This document shows, in pieces, positions 1-7,213 of a stretch of DNA of 14,862 nucleotides. The first letter of the stretch is position 1. Every line of letters begins with the position of its first letter. The DNA is taken from contig JANMFM010000025.1 in the NCBI GenBank assembly GCA_031374125.1, positions 1 to 14,862 on the forward strand, written 5' to 3'. The notes under the pieces are model-generated. The model saw only the letters and a program-made list of their open reading frames with translations. It had not been told where the DNA came from and ran no database searches. A program made the translations under genes and the position numbers. Origin of the DNA: JAEYZS01 sp031374125. GTDB taxonomy: Bacteria > Bdellovibrionota > Bdellovibrionia > Bdellovibrionales > JAEYZS01.

Positions 1-99
1 AACCCAATTTATTTAAAGAAAGAAATGGATAAGAAGCTTAAAGAATTTTTTGATAAGGTCGATGAGATCAAAAGAAGAAACCGTTTAACGGGATCTTGA
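1..99 (+). CDS. C-terminal tail of an unidentified protein (partial, 5' end outside window)
   Basis: Frame 1 is open from the first base to a TGA at 97-99 and gives 32 residues. They are rich in Lys, Glu and Arg, end RRNRLTGS and look like the charged amphipathic helix at the end of a soluble protein. Too little is visible to name a family. It runs in the same direction as htpX but is separated from it by about 257 bases holding a promoter, so it probably belongs to a different transcript. The frame could be open by chance, so confidence is moderate. Confidence 0.5.
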   Translation, partial: NPIYLKKEMDKKLKEFFDKVDEIKRRNRLTGS

Positions 100-266
100 C
101 CCACAGCTTCTTAGTGGCATTTATCCATGAGTCAATACGCTCTTAAACTCTAATTTTTTTCGGCGGCAATTCATTTTTTAGGCTAAGCTTTTTCTTACCA
201 AATAACGCACAAGCGACACAGAAAGGTGCATGGCACTTTTTATAGCAATAGGGCGAGGCGTATCCG

Positions 267-296
267 TTGACAGTTTCAAAATAGATCCCATATTGT
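267..296 (+). promoter_or_regulatory. Promoter of htpX, sigma70-like and also sigma32-like
   Basis: A perfect -35 TTGACA (267-272) is followed after 18 bases by TATTGT (291-296). The same stretch also reads GTTGACA (266-272), 13 bases, then TCCCATAT (286-293), close to the heat-shock consensus CTTGAAA-N(11-16)-CCCCATNT. Transcription would start near 300-303, leaving a leader of about 55 bases before the htpX ATG. Which sigma factor uses it cannot be decided from sequence alone. Confidence 0.55.
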
Positions 297-356
297 TTGC
301 TTAAAGCATTTGGGAATTTGTTCCCTTTAAAACATCCTACAGGAGGAATTGTTTCA

Positions 357-1244
357 ATGGCTTGGTTTAAAAGAATCTCGTTATTTTTAGTGGTGAACAT
401 TTTGGTAATGGTAACGATTTCGTTTGTTCTGAACGCTTTTGGCGTAAGACCTTATCTTGATGCTCAAGGAATCGACTATCAATCTCTTATGATTTTCTGT
501 TTGGCTTGGGGTATGGGCGGAGCCTTTATTTCTCTAGGACTTTCTAGAATCATGGCAAAAATGATGATGCGAGTGAAGGTCATCAACCCTTCAACGGCTA
601 CCGGCCCTCAAAAAGAAATCGTGGACATGGTTCATCGATTTGCAAAGACTGCGGGAATCACAACAATGCCAGAAGTTGGTATTTATGATTCACCAGAGAT
701 CAATGCTTTTGCAACTGGACCTACAAAAAATAGATCTTTAGTTGCCGTTTCAAGCGGTCTCCTTAACCGCATGGATAGAGATCAAGTGGAGGGCGTTATT
801 GCCCACGAGATGGCGCATATTTCGAATGGTGATATGGTCACGATGACTCTAGTTCAAGGTATCATCAACGCTTTCGTTATGTTCTTAGCGAGAGTTATTG
901 CTTTTGCAATAGCTCAAAATGCAAAAGAAGAAAGTCGTCCAATGATTCGCTTTGGTGTGACTATTGTTTTAGAAATCGCACTCAGTGTCTTAGGCGCTAT
1001 CGTAGTTTCATATTTCTCAAGACATCGTGAATTTAGAGCAGATGCTGGTGGAGCAAGATTTGCTGGCCGTGAGAAAATGATTTCAGCACTCAAAGGCTTG
1101 CAAGGAACATTAGGAAGAATCGATAACGATCAACCTGCCATGGCAACTCTGAAAATTTCTGGTAAGCCTGGTGGATTGATGGCGCTTTTATCCACTCACC
1201 CACCACTTGAAGAAAGAATTAGAAGACTCGAGCGAGGAATTTAA
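357..1244 (+). CDS. htpX: Protease HtpX, inner-membrane zinc metalloprotease (M48B)
   Basis: HtpX is an integral membrane zinc endopeptidase that degrades damaged or misfolded inner-membrane proteins. The 295-residue product matches the usual length (E. coli 293). Hydrophobic segments lie near residues 7-28, 43-62, 163-188 and 203-220. The zinc motif HEMAH has ligands H150 and H154 and catalytic E151, in the context GVIAHEMAHISNGD. The third ligand is E225 in SRHREFRADA, the family's ExxxD motif. The C-terminal STHPPLEERIRRLE is also typical. The ATG at 357 was chosen because AGGAGGAATT (341-350) sits just upstream and the MAWFKR start matches the family; an in-frame TTG at 297 is too long and lies in the promoter. 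It leads a likely operon with the dihydroorotase gene 25 bases downstream. Identification is very secure. Confidence 0.97.
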   Translation: MAWFKRISLFLVVNILVMVTISFVLNAFGVRPYLDAQGIDYQSLMIFCLAWGMGGAFISLGLSRIMAKMMMRVKVINPSTATGPQKEIVDMVHRFAKTAGITTMPEVGIYDSPEINAFATGPTKNRSLVAVSSGLLNRMDRDQVEGVIAHEMAHISNGDMVTMTLVQGIINAFVMFLARVIAFAIAQNAKEESRPMIRFGVTIVLEIALSVLGAIVVSYFSRHREFRADAGGARFAGREKMISALKGLQGTLGRIDNDQPAMATLKISGKPGGLMALLSTHPPLEERIRRLERGI

Positions 1245-1269
1245 TCTTTCTCCGGTTAGGAAGTAATCT

Positions 1270-2598
1270 GTGAAAAAACATTTTGATATGATCATTAAGA
1301 ACGGCCTTGTGTATTCACAAGGTCGTTTTCATAATACGGACCTTGCTATCACCAATGGCATCATTGAAGCCTTAGGAAACTTTCAATCTTCATCCGCCGA
1401 TGAAATCATCGATGCCACGGGCCTGCATGTCCTTCCCGGAGTTATAGATACGCAAGTTCATTTCCGAGAACCCGGTTTAGAACACAAAGAAGATCTTGAG
1501 TCTGGAACTCTATCGGCGTTGGCTGGTGGCGTGACTGCGGTATTCGAAATGCCCAACACAAAACCTGCAACAACAACTCTTGAAGCGCTTAAAGATAAAC
1601 TCAATCGCGCAAAAAATAGAACCTACACCGACCATGCATTCTATGTCGGAGCCTCTCACGACAACATTGCTGAGCTTGCCAACCTTGAACTGGAAGCAGG
1701 CGTCTGTGGAGTGAAGATCTTTATGGGTAGTTCAACTGGCAGTTTACTTGTAGAAGACGATCTTCATTTAGAAAAGATCCTAAGATCAGGAAAGCGTCGC
1801 GTGGCCGTCCACTGTGAAGATGAATATCGACTACGAGAAAGAAAACAGATCGCTATCGATGCCAAAAATCCTATCGCCCACCCGGAATGGAGAGACGAAG
1901 AAACAGCGCTCAATGCCACAAGAAGACTTTTAGCCCTTGCTCAAAAAACATTCAGACCTGTTCACGTACTTCACGTGACTTCAGCTAAGGAAATAGACTT
2001 GCTTTCTAAAAATAAGGACTTCGCAACAGTTGAAGTAACACCTCAACATTTAACTTTATTTGCACCAGACTGTTACGAAAAGCTCGGAACACTTGCTCAA
2101 ATGAATCCTCCTATCCGTGACAAGCATCATATGGAAGCATTGTGGAAAGGAATCAAAGACGGAACTGTTTCCGTGATCGGAACAGACCATGCTCCCCACA
2201 CCATCGAAGAGAAAAAGAAACCTTATCCGGACTCACCTTCTGGTATGCCCGGAGTGCAAACCTTGATTCCGATTATGCTCAACCATGTAAATCAGGGTAA
2301 ACTTTCACTAGAAAGACTTACAGAATTGATATGTAAAAAGCCCGCAGAGATTTTTAAGATCAAAAAACGTGGCGATATCCTGCCCGGCATGGAAGGAACC
2401 TTTACTTTAATAGACCTTAAAGAAACACGCGAAATCACTCATGATTGGCTAAAAAGCAAATGCGATTGGAGTCCCTATGAAGGAATGCAGGTCACAGGCT
2501 GGGCTAAGGGAGCCATCCTACGTGGTAAAATTGCTATGATGGAAGATGAAATCATTGATTTTCCAAAGGGATTACCATTAGTATTCGACGTCACATAA
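1270..2598 (+). CDS. pyrC: Dihydroorotase (class I amidohydrolase type), DxQxH variant
   Basis: Dihydroorotase closes carbamoyl-aspartate to dihydroorotate, the third step of UMP synthesis, in the cytoplasm. The 442-residue product begins at GTG after TAGGAAG. Class I motifs appear in order: GVIDTQVHFREPG (residues 57-69), carbamylated-lysine candidate K149 in GVKIFMGSSTG, H181 in VAVHCEDE, H235 in VLHVTSAKE, substrate-site MNPPIRD, and catalytic D306 in IGTDHAPHT. The C-terminal part rebuilds the small beta-sandwich domain (YEGMQVTGWAKGAILRGK). The first metal motif, normally DxHxH, reads D60-T-Q62-V-H64, so one canonical histidine is glutamine; I recall the same change in annotated dihydroorotases of Alphaproteobacteria. 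If that substitution alters the reaction, a related cyclic amidohydrolase such as hydantoinase or allantoinase is the alternative. It is probably cotranscribed with htpX and queD. The fold is certain, the substrate less so. Confidence 0.85.
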   Translation: MKKHFDMIIKNGLVYSQGRFHNTDLAITNGIIEALGNFQSSSADEIIDATGLHVLPGVIDTQVHFREPGLEHKEDLESGTLSALAGGVTAVFEMPNTKPATTTLEALKDKLNRAKNRTYTDHAFYVGASHDNIAELANLELEAGVCGVKIFMGSSTGSLLVEDDLHLEKILRSGKRRVAVHCEDEYRLRERKQIAIDAKNPIAHPEWRDEETALNATRRLLALAQKTFRPVHVLHVTSAKEIDLLSKNKDFATVEVTPQHLTLFAPDCYEKLGTLAQMNPPIRDKHHMEALWKGIKDGTVSVIGTDHAPHTIEEKKKPYPDSPSGMPGVQTLIPIMLNHVNQGKLSLERLTELICKKPAEIFKIKKRGDILPGMEGTFTLIDLKETREITHDWLKSKCDWSPYEGMQVTGWAKGAILRGKIAMMEDEIIDFPKGLPLVFDVT

Positions 2599-2619
2599 TC
2601 TCTAAAATGAGAGAGGCGA

Positions 2620-3147
2620 ATGCTAGAAATCCAGTTCCGTAGAAAATTTGAAGCCGCTCACCGTTTTATTGAAGGTGAAAACAAAGGCACCCTTTGTGGG
2701 CAGCCTCACGGACATACTTGGTTTGTGACCGTCACTCTTGGCTCTAAAGTCACAAAAATTTTGAATTTTTCTACAAATACTCTCATCCCTTTTGAAAAAG
2801 CTAAAAAGAAATGGCATCAATGGATAGATGGAAATGTTGACCATTGTTTTATGTTCAACAAAAAAGATCCTCTTTTAGAGTTTATATTGAAAGACAATCC
2901 CGGTGGTCGTCATTTGATCATGCCTGGCGATCCTACAACGGAAATGGTTGCCATGACTTTTATGTCGAAGTTTGATTGTTTCTTAAAAGAAATCGATGAG
3001 AATTTATTTTGCTCATCCATTGTGATCGATGAAACACAAACCAATTCCATTCGCTTCTCCGGCAACCCTCAAGAGCACCTCCCCCAAAGTCAAAATCCTA
3101 GTGACTTCTGGTGGAATAGAGCTGATCTTACTAGTAACGATCTTTAA
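2620..3147 (+). CDS. QueD-like 6-carboxytetrahydropterin synthase / 6-pyruvoyl-tetrahydropterin synthase family
   Basis: The family converts dihydroneopterin triphosphate either to 6-carboxytetrahydropterin (QueD, queuosine and 7-deazaguanine route) or to 6-pyruvoyl-tetrahydropterin (PTPS). Zinc ligands are visible as H14 in FEAAHRF and H30/H32 in the CGQPHGH motif. The catalytic cysteine C26, lost in the folate-bypass PTPS-III type, is present. D74-H75, PTTE (105-108) and E138 in IDETQTNSIRF complete the site. At 175 residues it is longer than typical bacterial QueD (about 120). The extra length is in the middle and in a polar Trp-containing tail (residues 147-175). It starts 21 bases after the dihydroorotase stop, with GAGAGG as ribosome binding site. 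No other queuosine genes are nearby, so QueD versus PTPS is unresolved and no symbol is given. Confidence 0.85.
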   Translation: MLEIQFRRKFEAAHRFIEGENKGTLCGQPHGHTWFVTVTLGSKVTKILNFSTNTLIPFEKAKKKWHQWIDGNVDHCFMFNKKDPLLEFILKDNPGGRHLIMPGDPTTEMVAMTFMSKFDCFLKEIDENLFCSSIVIDETQTNSIRFSGNPQEHLPQSQNPSDFWWNRADLTSNDL

Positions 3148-3163
3148 GTACGATCTTTAGGTA
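3138..3163. repeat. 13-base tandem direct repeat over the queD stop codon
   Basis: CGATCTTTAAGTA (3138-3150) is followed immediately by CGATCTTTAGGTA (3151-3163), with one mismatch. A third GATCTT occurs at 3124-3129. The first copy contains the TAA stop of the QueD-like gene, and the second runs into the TATAAT of the next gene's putative promoter. It may be a local duplication or a repeated protein-binding site. Confidence 0.7.
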
Positions 3164-3167
3164 TAAT
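3162..3167 (+). promoter_or_regulatory. Putative -10 box of the M48 lipoprotein gene
   Basis: A perfect TATAAT lies 41 bases before the ATG at 3209. No good -35 hexamer is found at 16-18 bases upstream; that area is filled by the GATCTT direct repeats, which could be an activator or repressor site. It suggests that the downstream pair of genes has its own transcript. Confidence 0.45.
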
Positions 3168-3208
3168 TTTAAGTAAATAAATATTGATTAAATTTTTTGA
3201 GGTCTTTT

Positions 3209-4024
3209 ATGAAATTCATAATTTTGATTATTGCTATGTTTTCCACGGGCGAATTGCTTTTGAGCTGTTCGACAAGTCCTACGGGTCGTAAACAAATGAC
3301 CATCATGCCGGAATCCCAAATGTCTTCTATGGGCGCTCAATCCTTTGAAGAATTAAAAAAGCAAACTCCCATCGAAAAAGATGCAAAGATCAATGCCTAC
3401 GTGAAATGCATTACAGATCCTATCTTAAAAGCAGCCGGCCCAGTTGAAGGGGTTAGCTCTTGGGAAGTGGTGGTATTTAAAGATAATCAGGTGAATGCAT
3501 TTGCCCTTCCTGGCGGAAAAATCGGAGTCTATACCGGCATCATTAAAATTGCGACGACCCCGGATCAATTGGCGGCAGTTCTAGGACACGAAGTGGGTCA
3601 CGTGATGGCCAAGCACGGTAACGAGCGCGTGAGCCAAGGTATGGCTTCACAAATTGCTTTGGCGGGTACGGCAATTGCCCTAGGAAAGAACGGACAACTA
3701 GATAAAAAATCTCAGATGATTGTGGCAGGCCTTGGCGTGGGAATGCAGTTTGGAGTTTTACTTCCTTTCAGCAGAACCCATGAGTCCGAAGCGGATATTA
3801 TTGGATTGGAATTAATGGCTAAAGCTGGATTTAACCCTGAAGATTCCGTAGAACTCTGGAGAAATATGGCAAAGGCTAGTGGCGGCAAAGCCCCTCCCCA
3901 ATTCATGTCGACTCATCCATCAAATGAAACAAGAATTAAAAATCTTTCAAACAACATACCAAAATTTGAACCCTACTATCAAAAAACACTCAACAGCGGA
4001 ACAAATCCTCACTGTAACTTGTAA
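3209..4024 (+). CDS. M48-family metalloprotease lipoprotein (LoiP/YcaL-like)
   Basis: This is a predicted periplasmic, lipid-anchored zinc protease for envelope quality control. The 271-residue product has a signal segment and the lipobox LLSC with lipidated C20, although a Glu at residue 15 inside the hydrophobic stretch is unusual. The following STSPTGRKQ resembles the start of many M48 lipoproteins (C-x-x-x-P-x-T-G-R). The catalytic motif HEVGH gives H127, E128 and H131. E192 in HESEADIIGLELM is the third zinc ligand (ExxxD), and MSTHPSNETRI is the conserved C-terminal motif. The ATG at 3209 was preferred over an in-frame TTG at 3197 because TGAGG lies six bases upstream of it. The aldehyde dehydrogenase gene follows after 6 bases. 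The family is secure; its substrate is unknown. Confidence 0.93.
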   Translation: MKFIILIIAMFSTGELLLSCSTSPTGRKQMTIMPESQMSSMGAQSFEELKKQTPIEKDAKINAYVKCITDPILKAAGPVEGVSSWEVVVFKDNQVNAFALPGGKIGVYTGIIKIATTPDQLAAVLGHEVGHVMAKHGNERVSQGMASQIALAGTAIALGKNGQLDKKSQMIVAGLGVGMQFGVLLPFSRTHESEADIIGLELMAKAGFNPEDSVELWRNMAKASGGKAPPQFMSTHPSNETRIKNLSNNIPKFEPYYQKTLNSGTNPHCNL

Positions 4025-4030
4025 AAATGT

Positions 4031-5392
4031 ATGAAAAGTATTAATCCATTTAATCTTGAAGTTTTAGAGGAGTTTAAGGAAATCACTTCTACGGATTTGG
4101 AAAAGACTTTAGCTCATACAGATAAAGCTTTTCAAACTTGGAAGAGAGCTTCTTATCAAGATCGTGGAGACTTATTTCAAAAACTTTCTACAGTTTTAAA
4201 AACAAAATCTGATTCTCTCGCCAAAATGATGACCAAGGAAATGGGGAAAAGATTTTCTGAAGCCAAAGCTGAAATCATGAAGTGCGCAGAGGCTTGTGAT
4301 CATTATGCAAGACACACCGAAGAATTTCTAAAAGATCAACCCGTCTCCACGGACGGCTCTCAAAGCTTTATCACATTTCAACCCTTAGGAACTGTACTTG
4401 CGATCATGCCTTGGAATTTTCCTTTCTGGCAGGTTTTTAGGTTTGCCGTTCCGACACTGATGGCTGGAAATGTGGGAATCTTAAAACACGCCTCCAATGT
4501 TTCTCAATGTGCTCTGGAAATAGAAAGATTATTCATCGAAGCTGGATTTCCTAACAACATTCTTAGCACCGTACTTCTTGGCAGTGATAAGGTTGCAAAA
4601 TTGATCGCAGATCCGAGAATCAAAGCCGTCACTCTCACCGGATCAACACCAGCGGGAAAAAGTGTTGCCGAAAATGCAGGTAAGAACTTAAAAAAATGTG
4701 TTCTTGAATTGGGCGGAAGCGACGCCTACGTGGTTTTAGATGATGCAGATTTAAAAAGTGCCATTGAAATCTGCGCCAAAAGTCGCCTCATTAATTCTGG
4801 TCAAAGCTGCATTTCTGCAAAAAGATTTGTGGTCACCTCAAAAGTATACGAGCAATTCAAAGAAGGTCTCATTGAGAAATTTAAAAGTTTGAAAATGGGC
4901 GATCCCTTGGATGACAACACCACGCTTGCACCGCTCGCTCGCATAGACTTAAGAGATGACCTTCATAAACAAGTAAGAAAAGCTTTAGAGCACGGAGCAA
5001 GGCTTGTTTATGGCGGAGAAATCCCTCATCAAGAAGGTGCTTTCTATTCCCCCACGATCCTTGAAAATATCAATTCTGAAAATCCAGCTTATTACGAAGA
5101 ATTTTTTGGTCCTGTGGCTTTGCTTTTTAAAGCAAAGAATGAACAAGAAGCCTTAATAATTGCCAATGATTCACATTTTGGTCTAGGAGCTGCCATATTC
5201 ACCGCAAATACAAATCACGGAGTAGAGATCGCCAAGAAAGAGCTCGAAGCGGGAAGCTGTTTTGTGAATGCCCTAGTCAAATCCGATTCAAGATTGCCAT
5301 TCGGAGGAATTAAAACCAGTGGATTTGGAAGAGAGCTTTCACACTTGGGAATTAATGAATTTGTAAATATCAAAACCGTTTACGTAAAATAG
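4031..5392 (+). CDS. Aldehyde dehydrogenase, succinate-semialdehyde type (Sad/YneI- or GabD-like)
   Basis: This NAD(P)-dependent aldehyde dehydrogenase probably oxidises succinate semialdehyde or a similar short aldehyde to the acid in the cytoplasm. The 453-residue protein is full length. Visible motifs are PWNFP (127-131), cofactor-binding K152, GSTPAG (204-209), ELGGSD with general base E226, and catalytic C260 in NSGQSCISAKRF. EEFFGPVA, LPFGGIKTSGFGRE and the C-terminal ending complete the fold. LKKCVLELGGSD and the short N terminus are closest in style to E. coli YneI (Sad). The ATG starts only 6 bases after the M48 gene with no clear ribosome binding site, so translation is probably coupled to the upstream gene. 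The M48 protease neighbour gives no metabolic clue, so the exact aldehyde is inferred from overall resemblance only. Confidence 0.9.
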   Translation: MKSINPFNLEVLEEFKEITSTDLEKTLAHTDKAFQTWKRASYQDRGDLFQKLSTVLKTKSDSLAKMMTKEMGKRFSEAKAEIMKCAEACDHYARHTEEFLKDQPVSTDGSQSFITFQPLGTVLAIMPWNFPFWQVFRFAVPTLMAGNVGILKHASNVSQCALEIERLFIEAGFPNNILSTVLLGSDKVAKLIADPRIKAVTLTGSTPAGKSVAENAGKNLKKCVLELGGSDAYVVLDDADLKSAIEICAKSRLINSGQSCISAKRFVVTSKVYEQFKEGLIEKFKSLKMGDPLDDNTTLAPLARIDLRDDLHKQVRKALEHGARLVYGGEIPHQEGAFYSPTILENINSENPAYYEEFFGPVALLFKAKNEQEALIIANDSHFGLGAAIFTANTNHGVEIAKKELEAGSCFVNALVKSDSRLPFGGIKTSGFGRELSHLGINEFVNIKTVYVK

Positions 5393-5404
5393 ATGTAAAA
5401 TGAA

Positions 5405-6697
5405 TTACGCTGCTGTTTTATTTTTTAGCTTTTTTTCTGGATTTATTTTTGGCAACGCAACCTCGAACATAACATTTGGGTTATGTTGATCCAGACTGAT
5501 TGTCCCTCCATGAGCTAGGACCAATGTTTTTGAAATACTCAAACCAATTCCCATAGCTGTGCCTACATCTTTTGTTGTAAAGAACGGCTCGAATACTCGT
5601 TCTGCAGTGCCTTTATCAATGAGTGGGCCGCTGTTTTGCACTAGGATTTTGTAATGACTTTTATTTTCAATCAATAAAACTTTAATCCATTTTGTATCCT
5701 CATTCTCAATGGCATCGATAGCATTCTTTACTAAATTCGATACCACATGCTTTAGTGAGGAAGAGCTTCCCCAAACAAAGCCATCGTCTATGACATTGTA
5801 CATATAAGCAAAATCTATATTTTTCTCTTTAAATTTTTTGGCATAATCATTTTTAACACTGATCACAACATCAAAAAGCGAAACTCTATCTCTTTCGAAT
5901 TTTCCACCGGTGATAGTTAACAACCTCAAAGAATGGACAATATTGCCGATCTTCACTCCAGTGCGAATCAAATTTGCGACGTCTACTTTGGCTTGATCAA
6001 TTTTATTGTTTTCAAGTTTATCACTTAAATTTTCTAGAGTGAGGATCATTGTGGCCAAGGGAGTATTCACTTCATGAGCAATGCCACCAGCCATTTGCCC
6101 TACAGAAGACCATCTTCTCAAGGAAGTGTTCTTATTGATCTCACTTATAAAAGCTGTTGAAATTTTCTTGTAGTTTAAATAATTCAAAAAAGTAAATATA
6201 CCTACTGTGGTCACGCCAAAAAGGTATAGCAATGCCTCGCTGCGAGCATCGAATGCAGAAAAACCAAACGCCATAATGGATACAACATAGGACATCACCA
6301 TAAATAAAATAGCAAAAACCATTTTGAATTTAGATTCTAAAATCACGTTTACAACAGTGAAGAGAAATATCAATCCCCCCACAACGTAATCCATATTGAT
6401 TTCGTTCCTTAAGAGAATAAAATGAAAATGAGTGATTGCCACAAATACAGATGTATAAAGAAAAATTTTTAAATTTTTTGTGAACCAGGCCAACCTAAAC
6501 GAAAGCACCGCTGCCATGAGAAGCGGAATACAAATTACGAAACGAACTCCGAGATGATCGTAGTGACCAAGTTTTTCTGAAAGTAGATATCCCCAAAGTG
6601 GATACAACGCTGAACTGATAAAAACAACAGCCTGATAATAGCGGGTTTGATCTACCGCTAATATTTCCTTTTCATTTAAAATCAGTTGATCATTCAT
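5405..6697 (-). CDS. Sensor histidine kinase with six-TM N-terminal region
   Basis: A membrane histidine kinase of 430 residues. The N-terminal part (about 22-178) holds roughly six hydrophobic helices without a recognisable periplasmic domain, so the signal may be sensed within the membrane. The HisKA-like dimerisation segment has phospho-acceptor H208 in GGIAHEVNTPL. The ATPase domain has the N box N325 in NLVKNAIDAI, FEPFFTTK (F box) and GIGLSISKTL (G2 box). The G1 box reads NSGPLI instead of DxGxG, a variant found in other kinases. The ATG at 6697 was chosen because AGGAAGTGAA precedes it; an upstream in-frame TTG at 6742 has no such site. It is divergent from the receiver gene at 6825, a likely partner. 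Its 3' end lies 12 bases from the convergent aldehyde dehydrogenase stop, with no obvious terminator. Confidence 0.93.
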   Translation of the reverse strand: MNDQLILNEKEILAVDQTRYYQAVVFISSALYPLWGYLLSEKLGHYDHLGVRFVICIPLLMAAVLSFRLAWFTKNLKIFLYTSVFVAITHFHFILLRNEINMDYVVGGLIFLFTVVNVILESKFKMVFAILFMVMSYVVSIMAFGFSAFDARSEALLYLFGVTTVGIFTFLNYLNYKKISTAFISEINKNTSLRRWSSVGQMAGGIAHEVNTPLATMILTLENLSDKLENNKIDQAKVDVANLIRTGVKIGNIVHSLRLLTITGGKFERDRVSLFDVVISVKNDYAKKFKEKNIDFAYMYNVIDDGFVWGSSSSLKHVVSNLVKNAIDAIENEDTKWIKVLLIENKSHYKILVQNSGPLIDKGTAERVFEPFFTTKDVGTAMGIGLSISKTLVLAHGGTISLDQHNPNVMFEVALPKINPEKKLKNKTAA

Positions 6698-6770
6698 TTC
6701 ACTTCCTAATACATTAGATCCAAACAATAATTGTGTAATCAAATTGAGACAAAAAATCTGTTTTACTTAC

Positions 6771-6776
6771 TATAAT
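6771..6776 (+). promoter_or_regulatory. Putative -10 box of the receiver gene
   Basis: A perfect TATAAT lies about 49 bases before the ATG of the receiver gene, within the 127-base divergent region. Possible -35 elements are GAGACA (6746-6751, spacing 19) or GACAAA (6748-6753, spacing 17), neither strong. A short inverted repeat, ACAAT-A-ATTGT (6724-6734), lies between the two divergent genes and could bind a regulator of both. Confidence 0.4.
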
Positions 6777-6824
6777 TTATCGAAATAACTACCGAAAAGC
6801 TTTAGTATATATAAGGAAGCAAAA

Positions 6825-7205
6825 ATGACTCATGACTTAAAAGTCCTATTGGTAGAAGATGATTTGATGTTACAAGAAGTATTAAAGTCTACTCTGGAAG
6901 GCTTTGGCTGCACAGTAATGTGTTCAGACAATGGCTACGAAGCTATCAAGCTACTCAAGAAGCAGAACTTCAATGTGATTATCAGTGATATTAAAATGCC
7001 TAAAATGGATGGAATATCTCTTCTTGAGACACTCAAGACCCTAGGAATTAATACTCCGGTTGTTATGATGACTGGTTATTCTGAATACAAAGATGATCAA
7101 ATTGCTCATGCAGGCGGAGTCGTATTACTCGAAAAACCTTTCAACCGTGCCAAACTCAAAGAACTCTTCGATGAGTACATGATCCTACTTCCTACAGGAA
7201 GTTAA
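6825..7205 (+). CDS. Single-domain response regulator (CheY-like receiver)
   Basis: A 126-residue protein made only of a phosphoacceptor receiver domain. Acidic pocket residues E11, D12 and D13 (LLVEDD), phospho-site D55 (VIISDIKMPKMDG), switch T83 (MMTGYS) and invariant K104 (LEKPF) are all present, so it should be phosphorylatable. There is no DNA-binding or enzymatic output domain; it must act by protein contact or as a phosphorelay intermediate. AAGGAAG precedes the ATG. It is divergent from the six-TM histidine kinase, which is the obvious candidate donor, though this pairing is inferred from position only. The gene ends 8 bases from the convergent rimK stop. Confidence 0.93.
   Translation: MTHDLKVLLVEDDLMLQEVLKSTLEGFGCTVMCSDNGYEAIKLLKKQNFNVIISDIKMPKMDGISLLETLKTLGINTPVVMMTGYSEYKDDQIAHAGGVVLLEKPFNRAKLKELFDEYMILLPTGS
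7187..7202. repeat. 16-base palindrome at the end of the receiver gene
   Basis: ACTTCCT-AC-AGGAAGT is a perfect inverted repeat covering the last codons of the receiver gene, immediately before its TAA and 12 bases from the convergent rimK stop. The RNA could fold into a 6-base-pair stem with a tetraloop on either strand. No T-run follows on either side, so it is not a classical intrinsic terminator. It may still separate the converging transcripts. Confidence 0.4.
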
Positions 7206-7213
7206 CTCTTCGC

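Noticed and set aside
96..135. TTGAC...GTCAA and CCAC...GTGG pairing after the first partial gene as a terminator
   Set aside because: The stems are 4-5 base pairs with large unpaired gaps and no T-run follows directly, so an intrinsic terminator is not supported.
297..356. Upstream TTG start for htpX
   Set aside because: It would add 20 residues encoded by the leader and lacks a ribosome binding site, while AGGAGG directly precedes the ATG at 357.
3712..3906. Minus-strand open frame of 64 codons
   Set aside because: It lies wholly inside the M48 lipoprotein gene, has no ribosome binding site and shows no protein-like features.
5370..5430. CGTAA...TTACG pairing between the aldehyde dehydrogenase and kinase genes as a bidirectional terminator
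   Set aside because: Only 5 base pairs with a long AT-rich loop; the nearby T-rich stretch is kinase coding sequence.
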